From positions 19,700,509 through 19,764,508 of the forward strand of contig NC_087064.1 of NCBI RefSeq assembly GCF_963678635.1: 64,000 nucleotides of DNA, given 5' to 3'. Below, in pieces: positions 56,668-64,000 of the stretch. The notes beneath the pieces were generated by a model. That model saw nothing but the letters and a program-made list of their open reading frames with translations. It did not search any database and was not told where the DNA came from. How positions within the stretch are numbered: position 1 is the stretch's first letter; every line of letters starts with the position of its first letter. Source of the stretch: Symsagittifera roscoffensis (Eukaryota; Xenacoelomorpha; Acoela; Convolutidae). The translations under genes and the position numbers were made by a program.

Positions 56668-57045
56668 GAACTAACCAATCATGATCAATGACTAAAACTT
56701 ACAATAAATTTTAAGGCTGAAAATATTTATAGTTTCAGCCAGAGAAGAATAATTTGAACTAAGCAAACAGTCGCTCTTCCTACGTTCTACTTGCTGACTC
56801 TGAACCCCGCAAAATTACCAGTATACACTAAATGTAATGAGACTAGGAGATATAAGATTAAGATTAGGATTGGTATAAGACTTAGAAGTTGCACAAACTA
56901 TCCGGCCGAAATAAAGATAATTTCACAAACAGACGGCAAAGTTCATCCAAAATTACTCCATGAGAGAGCCACCCCGGACTTAAAATCATCTAGATCGACC
57001 AAAAGAGTCTCGAACAGACCTCTAATACATTAGATTTAGCAAAAC
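56668..57045 (+). repeat. 5' LTR part of element B
   Basis: ACTAACCAATCAT at the start, then GAGACTAGGAGATATAAG, ATCCGGCCGAAAT and CGACCAAAAG in the same order as the reverse complement of 54904-54540. 57046-57601 is leader or LTR remainder with nothing recognised. Confidence 0.7.
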
Positions 57046-57611
57046 AAAAAAACTTTTAGGCAACTAGATCAAAAACGTCAAAACCAATGATAAACCAAAT
57101 TTATAATACAAATAATTTATTTCCACTACTCAATAAACTTAATCAAACCATTTGAATAATAAGCCTGACACCGGGTCGCAATCAGAACGACAAACCGATC
57201 CTCTACACCGTAAAACTAAGAAACAGACCATAACGGTTTTTTTTACAAAACCATTGATGCAGTACATTTTCACTCATTGATACGAATTGCTAAAAATTAG
57301 CAGTAGCAGTCTTTTCGAAGCTACATATCTCACTACGATACATAACTAGTACTTGTTTTATCAGTAGACTACAACTCGACCATCTACATCAGAAACTTTC
57401 AAAAGAGTAATTTTCAAAAACTTTATAATTTTTGTATTAAATGAATAAATTTTAAAAAATAGTTCGTTAAGAAATTCAAATTATTATCATAAAAATACAA
57501 AAATTTCTTTGCTTCTCGAGTATAAAAAAATCCTTGCTGCTCTTCTTTGTTTTAATTTTTATTAATCTGAAACACTAAAAAAGTCATTCAACCTAATTAA
57601 TTTCCTAATTA

Positions 57612-57732
57612 GATCATCAAGGCTACCCTTGGGTCTTTAGTTCTTTACACTAATCCTAAAACAAAATATTTTATCAATAAATTAACCTTATATTCATCTA
57701 AATGTTTGATCATCAGGGTTTTCCTTGGATCA
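57612..57732 (+). repeat. Leader inverted-repeat words, element B
   Basis: GATCATCAAGGCTACCCTTG (57612) and GATCATCAGGGTTTTCCTTG (57707), matching element A's leader words in reverse complement. Confidence 0.7.
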
Positions 57733-58755
57733 ATGAAAATTTCTAGATTTCTCCTCCCATATTTTACAACTAGTGTACATCGACCTAAAACATCCATTTT
57801 TTTTCAAACGACCATAAGCGACCCAAGACTAACTGATATTTCCAAAGACTAACCCTTCCATTTAAGTTAATAAGTGAAAAACTTGGGTTTTTCACCCTTC
57901 GCCTGAGATTTACCTCTTAACTGACCCAGGACTAGAATATCTTGAATTTATTAAAAACTAAAAAGGTGTCTAACAATCTACTCGTGTTCTAACTATACTA
58001 AGCTGTCTAGATTGAATTACTATTCTCTAACTCTTGATCTCAAATCAAATCAAACGATTAATTAAGATAAAATTTACTTAGATTTAAAATTTTCAAATGA
58101 TAGCAGTATAAAATCATTCAAACGAAACAATATACTCTCTCACAACACGTTCACTTAGGACAAAATACCCTGAGGTTTAAGATAACCTCACAAAAACGTA
58201 AAAATAAACAGTTCAGGAGAAAAAACTGACACCCGAATTTTGCATCAATCTTTTTAACGCTTCTTGGATAAGCAAACAAACGTTAATACTTCATGTTTTT
58301 TTAATAACAGAAACACATACGACCTCGTTTTCACACCGCATAGACAAAAAGTACAATATATTAGATCAAAAAAGCAAAAATAAGGAAAACAAAAACCTCA
58401 AAACAAAAACAGATAGTAAAAATGTATTCCTAGAACACAAAACGCTGTTTCGGGTTCTGACTCGGCAACAATACAAAAACTTCAAAACCCTAAAAAGAAC
58501 TATTACACGGCAAAAAAAGAATTAGTAGACAACCAAAAAAGTTTTTTTTGGAAACAAGCAACAACAACATCATCCATAAAATGCAAGGGTAGAGCAAATT
58601 CTCGTATATTCGTAAACTATTAAAATTAAGCATTCAGACTAAACCAATAAACATTGAAAGTTACACCTTAACCGTATTAACGCAATAAATTGATGCAATA
58701 CGACAAAAATTGATGCAATACGACAAAAATCAACCCAAATAGCATCCCATCAAGA
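57702..58755 (+). repeat. Leader block, copy 1 of a 1.05-kb direct repeat
   Basis: Nearly identical to 62953-64000 (offset 5251 at the left, 5245 at the right). The main difference is at about 58540-58575 (GTTTTTTTTGGAAACAAGCA replaced in copy 2). It contains a 21-bp doublet near 58690-58735 (TTGATGCAATACGACAAAAA). The order GACCCAGGACTA...CTCGTGTTCTAACTATAC is also found in element A's leader. No ORF. Confidence 0.95.
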
Positions 58756-58791
58756 AGACAAGTACTATTTTGTCATGAACTATTTGTAATT

Positions 58792-59598
58792 TTGTTCCAA
58801 AAAAGTAATTGTCTATGTAAGCAAGAGATGCCAGAAGTAAAAATCAGTAGACAACTACTTTATCACTATCTACCATGCATATGTAATAAACTCTCATACT
58901 ATGGCATATTCATAAACAAAATTTTCTCATCAAATACGTCCAATCAACCATTAGATCGAAAAAAACAGTCAACATTGAAACCGAACTTTCAGAAGTTTTT
59001 GAGGAATATATTATTATACAACACCAAAATTCAAAAAGAGCAAACTCACATTTCACAAATGATTTTTTCTGTATTAGTTAAATTTAAGTTTCCATAGAAG
59101 AAACAAACGATACAGTCTTCGCATCTCAAGCGCAAACATCTCGACTGGCAAGGGTAAGACAAGAAAATAGTCTCTTCTCACGATTTTAGCATCAATTCGT
59201 GAAAAAATCGAGACAATGATAAATAGTTATGATGAAAACTAAAGTTATCTGCAAAGAACCCTATCATGGTTTATGATAGATTATTTCCAAGATAATCTAG
59301 TTAACTTTTCAAAATTTCGAATTTTTATAACACAAAATGACGACGAAACAGTACTAGCAAATGAAACAGATAATGTATGGGACCCGAAATGATGTCAGGG
59401 ATTTTTAACATAGCGAACAATATCTCAAGTGCAGCAGTCCCAGCCATCTCAATTTATAGAGATTATTTAAGAGTAACTCCATTAACAAATGATAACACAC
59501 CCTTAAATTATAACAGTATATTTAATGAAAAAAAGATTCAACCACCTTGTATAATCAAGATTTACAAGTATACAAGAACATCTGAGCAGATTTATTAA
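58792..59598 (+). pseudogene. Gag N-terminal extension remnant, element B
   Basis: 58792-59097 and 59377-59598 are the best-kept pieces. They align with element A's 52882-52580 and 52292-52035 (RQLLYHYLPCICNK, KIQKEQTHIS, TPLNYNSIF). Stops and frame changes lie between. 59600-60480 continues as decayed coding-like text without a clear motif. Confidence 0.5.
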
Positions 59599-60509
59599 TT
59601 TGATACAACAAGATATCTAAGCACCATTACAATTTGTCATTGAAAAAATAGTTGAAACACTACCTATAACAACACAACAAAATATTTCATCTTTAAACCC
59701 ACAAGTTACATCACAACACGACAAAACTAACACTCCTTTTCAACCAACATATTTACAATTAACTGTCAAACCATCGGTCATACCAAATAACCACACGTGG
59801 ATTACCAAACAATTAGATCAATAACTAAGAAAAGCCAAACTAAACAACCAAAAATACAAAAGGTAGCAATTTTGCAAACCATAATTACGATTTTTTCGCA
59901 AATAATGATATCAACAATCCGATGACACAACCGCTTGTTACCGCACAAAATCAACACTTCAGGACTTTAATTACACCCAACAGGTACCAAAAAACCCAAT
60001 ACACCAATCTGTATTTTTATCAAACAAAGGAGAAATTTAGACAGCTCCTACTGAAAGCAATTCGTTTTTTCAACAAAACATAAATATCCAAAATAATAGA
60101 CAATTCATCAGCAATCGGCCACAAGATGAAAAATGTTTTCCTTGAAACCAAAAACAGTAAAATAATATCGAATAAGAAAACCACTGGAATGATAAAAATA
60201 ATACAGTATAATAATTTTCAATCAGATATTTTCGAACAAAGACCACGACAAACTTAACAACAAAACGATACACGATAAAGCTTTGTACACTCAAATAATA
60301 ACTTGCAATCAGAATACCATGTAAATACTCAAGGCTACCAATCCGACCCAAAGACAAATGAAATTTCACAACCCTATTATTGAGAAAAAGATGAAATCAC
60401 CAAATCACCAAAAACCAAATTACAAGTTTTGAACAAATACCAAATACAGCAGAATCACTCCAGATGACAACGAGTCCATACTTTATGGGTATATCATTTA
60501 GTTTATCCA

Positions 60510-61079
60510 AAAACCCTAATGGTTCTTACAGGAACAGACACTGAATATCCAGTAGAAGATTTTTAAAGCGCTGTCACAGCTAACATAATATTAAATATAG
60601 TCCCAGAACCTACAATTTCACCATTTCACAAAAATGGATTCATAGTTGCAAGGTATTGATACAAACTAAACTTGAAGGTGTAGCTCAAAAATGGTTTCAC
60701 TCCTAATTATGGAAATCAAACCCGGTTGGAATTCTTCTAAAAAAAAATTTTCTAAATTATTTGAATTCGAAAGAAACAAACAAAATCGAAGGGTACTATG
60801 AAATGAAACTATAAAACAACTCGCTGTGCAAAAGGAAACTCTGGAAAAAAAAAGAACTTTTTTTTAATTACATAACACTATAAAAACTCAAAAAAGACGG
60901 AAGTCGTTATGATGACCTTAACACCACAATTAAGAAAAAAATAGCTATAAAAAAGAGAGCGTCCTATCCATCATCAATCCATGAACCATATATAGATTTC
61001 CGCAAACTCGCAGACAAGCTAGTTCAAGTAGAAACTACAATGATATTGGAACAAACAAGAAGTTTAAAATTACAATAAT
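60510..61079 (+). pseudogene. gag: Gag capsid remnant, element B
   Basis: 60510-60870 translates, with stops, to text parallel to A's capsid (TGTDTEYPVEDF, AVTANIILNIVPEP, QNGF...). 60909-61079 is open: MMTLTPQLRKKIAIKKRASY, PSSIHEPYIDFRKLADKL, ending LKLQ and TAA. It is clearly homologous to 50774-50529 of A. Confidence 0.75.
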
Positions 61080-61189
61080 TAAGCAATATTCATTTGACTG
61101 TATCATATATAAATAACATTCGAGACTCCAATAATATTTTTTACTCAATTTCTTTGTATATACGAAAAAATATTTTTAAAAGGAAAAGT

Positions 61190-61880
61190 TTCATTCAAAA
61201 AACCGTTCAAATTTTGCTGTAGAAACATACATAGCATTGCCGAATGCAGACAAAAATAGCGAGACAGATCAAATTGACCAGCAAAACATAAAGAACCAAA
61301 TAAATATATTTATCAATACATGAAAAAAAAAAATTTACCAATTAAGAGCATCCAAAGCAAAAATAGTTCAAGAAAACCACTTCTATCTAGCTATAGTAAA
61401 AGCAAACTACAACCACCATAATCATAAAGTTTTCGCGGAGATCTACATTTAGGCGAAATTCACAAAATAGATACAACCGATCAAATAGCCAGAATATTCA
61501 ATACAGGAAAATTTACTCAGGATCCAACTCAAATAGAAGTAATTAGTCCAATCTTTATAGAAGACAATCATGATCAAATAATCAAAACAGATACTACTAA
61601 ACAATCAAACAACAGAGACTTTTCAACAACAATAATAAAAATTATTCCAATAACGGTAAAAGGAATCAATCAAATAAAAGACCCCTATACTATTTCAACA
61701 ACAGACCATATAACACTTTTCATAACAACAGGTTTTGAAAGAACTATGGACCTAGAACTAATAGCTATCAAAATTAATCATAGAACTTTTTTCAGTCACC
61801 ACAACGCATCACTTCACAACATTCACGTAAACAAAATCAAAACTATCAAAGTAGTACCCGTAAACCTCAAAGATAAATGA
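61190..61880 (+). pseudogene. gag: Gag nucleocapsid and basic tail remnant, element B
   Basis: Near 61210-61255 the text NFAVET-IALPNADKNS corresponds to A's zinc knuckle, but the Cys residues are lost. 61440-61780 in one frame reads RYNRSNSQNIQYR, SNNGKRNQSNKRP, parallel to A's Arg/Asn/Ser tail. The open Ile/Thr-rich frame over the same DNA is a shadow. Confidence 0.55.
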
Positions 61881-62298
61881 AACAAATACATACAAAATTA
61901 TAAACCACTCCAGACCAGCAGAAAAAGGTAATACGGAAACTTTACAAAAGCAAATAAATCTTTTACACCGTGAAAGTACATATGATGAAAATGAAACCGA
62001 ACGCACTTTAATATTAACATGTTAAAAAAAAAAATTTTCAATGAAATTCAAATTGAATTGATTTTCTATGAAAAGGAAAATCATAACTGAAACTTTAGCG
62101 TATCAAAATGTGATCAGAAAACCAAATCGGAGTATAAACCTTATATGCTCAAAAATCAACCACATTTAAATAATATATAATAGAACACAACATCAAAAGC
62201 ATCCCCACCTTTTGAAAGAAATCAAACAATCCCACTTCTTTTAGAAAACCCAAAATATAAAACTTTCCAAAAACCAAATCTTGAAACATATATTTTAG

Positions 62299-62952
62299 TT
62301 GTTTCAGGAGCAGAATGAAACTTTTTTATTTTTTCATACAGAGAATGAAGTCCGTTCATTACAACCCAAACTACCTTTTTCAAAAAGCTTGAGCAAACTA
62401 ACCACAGCACAAGGAACACATTTGAGAAATTTTAGTAAAATCCAACCATCACTTATACCAACACGAACAATGGAACAACAGCAACTTTTATCAATACCGT
62501 TCAAACAAATAATTCATATAACAGTTATAGAGTTGTTTACCATTCATTACAAAATATTCATTACAGTCAGAATACCATTCATTACAAAATATAATCCCAA
62601 CCATTAACATCCTGAATAGTCAATTAAAAAAAAAGATAAATACACGACAACAAATGAAACATTTCAAACCTTTTTCCGAGGTCTTAATGAAAAATAATAA
62701 TTTTTTGCATAATTTTTTACCATCTACAACAAGCAACGAACACATTTAAAAACCTGAACTGCTTATGATTTTTACTGATAACAACAAAAATAACAATGAT
62801 CAAAGTCACAACAGCTATATTTTTCCGATCTTGAAATCAGACCAATTCACAAACTTTCTTGAATAACATAGGAGGAATTATCTCCTAAAAATATCAGATT
62901 TTTATCAAAAAGAAAAACTGAATATTTCTTAAAAACCCACTATTTTAAACCT
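62299..62952 (+). pseudogene. pol: Protease/pre-RT remnant, element B
   Basis: Near 62300 VVSGAE matches A's NSGAE protease word. 62299-62607 reads QPKLPFSKSLSKLTTAQGTH and TRTMEQQQLLSIPFKQ, parallel to A. The end, KRKTEYFLKTHYFKP, stops at the leader-repeat junction 62952/62953. Confidence 0.6.
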
Positions 62953-64000
62953 ATGTTTGATCATCAGGGTTTTCCTTGGATCAATGAAAATTTCTAGATT
63001 TCTCCTCCCATATTTTACAACTAGTGTACATCGACCTAAAACATCCATTTTTTTTCAAACGACCATAAGCGACCCAAGACTAACTGATATTTCCAAAGAC
63101 TAACCCTTCCATTTAAGTTAATAAGTGAAAAACTTGGGTTTTTCACCCTTCGCCTGAGATTTACCTCTTAACTGACCCAGGACTAGAATATCTTGAATTT
63201 ATTAAAAACTAAAAAGGTGTCTAACAATCTACTCGTGTTCTAACTATACTAAGCTGTCTAGATTGAATTACTATTCTCTAACTCTTGATCTCAAATCAAA
63301 TCAAACGATTAATTAAGATAAAATTTACTTAGATTTAAAATTTTCAAATGATAGCAGTATAAAATCATTCAAACGAAACAATATACTCTCTCACAACACG
63401 TTCACTTAGGACAAAATACCCTGAGGTTTAAGATAACCTCACAAAAACGTAAAAATAAACAGTTCAGGAGAAAAAACTGACACCCGAATTTTGCATCAAT
63501 CTTTTTAACGCTTCTTGGATAAGCAAACAAACGTTAATACTTCATGTTTTTTTAATAACAGAAACACATACGACCTCGTTTTCACACCGCATAGACAAAA
63601 AGTACAATATATTAGATCAAAAAAGCAAAAATAAGGAAAACAAAAACCTCAAAACAAAAACAGATAGTAAAAATGTATTCCTAGAACACAAAACGCTGTT
63701 TCGGGTTCTGACTCGGCAACAAAACAAAAACTTCAAAACCCTAAAAAGAACTATTACACGGCAAAAAAAGAATTAGTAGACAACCAAAAAAGTCCTCATC
63801 CTTAGTAGACAACATCATCCTTAAAATGCAAGGGTAGAGCAAATTCTCGTATATTCGTAAACTATTAAAATTAAGCATTCAGACTAAACCAATAAACATT
63901 GAAAGTTACACCTTAACCGTATTAACGCAATAAATTGATGCAATACGACAAAAATTGATGCAATACGACAAAAATCAACCCAAATAGCATCCCATCAAGA
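62953..64000 (+). repeat. Leader block, copy 2 of the 1.05-kb direct repeat (runs to the window end)
   Basis: Same text as 57702-58755, starting inside decayed pol without an LTR in front. Either a tandem duplication of 5.25 kb within B or the start of a second, LTR-less copy. Confidence 0.95.

Larger units (their letters stand above)
56668..64000 (+). mobile_element. Element B: decayed relative of element A, plus strand, running off the window
   Basis: Same order as A from the LTR inward: LTR, leader with GATCATCAAGG words, Gag extension, capsid, zinc-knuckle remnant, basic tail, protease/pre-RT. The sense strand is again A/C-rich. It is more decayed than A, with many stops. At 62953 the pre-RT text stops (YFKP) and a second copy of the leader begins. 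Confidence 0.78.

Overview
The window looks like AT-rich, repeat-dominated DNA from an animal genome. Evidence for a eukaryote and probable metazoan: Ty3/gypsy- and Ty1/copia-type LTR retrotransposons, a LINE reverse transcriptase, a hAT transposase remnant, a spliced exon with a good 3' splice site, long microsatellites and a short assembly gap (Ns at 16333-16355). There is no operon structure and no bacterial signal. The species cannot be told from the sequence.

Layout. (1) 1-4.1 kb is visibly richer in G+C than the rest. It holds the 5' end of an LTR retrotransposon on the minus strand (Gag ORF running off the window) and, facing away from it, an intact 322-codon plus-strand ORF that joins an integrase-type HHCC zinc-binding module to an OTU-like cysteine protease domain. 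(2) 4.1-7.2 kb: C-rich low complexity with a strong G-quadruplex motif on the minus strand, one copy of a dispersed repeat (called R1 here), a tRNA-like box, a hAT transposase C-terminus, a 32-bp minisatellite and a multi-stem inverted repeat. (3) 7.2-12.6 kb: a tandem array of 1.26-kb units (also R1 family) followed by a 522-bp-period repeat. The units share a hairpin whose arms change in a compensatory way. (4) 12.6-23.9 kb: mostly unannotated, intron-like DNA with one convincing host coding exon at 19534-20010. (5) 23.9-25.3 kb: a dead, 5'-truncated LINE. (6) 25.3-30 kb: non-coding, with a cluster of a 14-bp palindrome. (7) 30.07-39.07 kb: a tandem duplication (about 4.5 kb, then 4.35 kb, then a stub) of a dead copia element plus its right flank and an LTR fragment of another family. 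(8) 39.07-54.9 kb: element A, a very large decayed Ty3/gypsy-like, retrovirus-like element on the minus strand, with Gag, protease, integrase, a membrane/Pro-rich ORF, an Env-like ORF and a further 3' ORF. (9) 54.9-56.7 kb: spacer. (10) 56.7-64 kb: element B, a more decayed relative of A on the plus strand, so A and B sit head to head.

How the parts relate. Almost all recognisable coding sequence is transposon-derived and broken by stops, frameshifts and internal deletions. Element A has lost reverse transcriptase and RNase H, and the third catalytic acidic residue of its integrase is replaced. Both copia copies share one RT deletion, so that damage predates the duplication. The copia element was inserted into a repeat with the same hairpin motif (CCGAGCACAA...CGGAACAA) seen next to the tandem array, which gives a relative order of events. 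The best candidates for something new are the HHCC-OTU ORF, the architecture of the A/B element family, and the covarying hairpin of the array.
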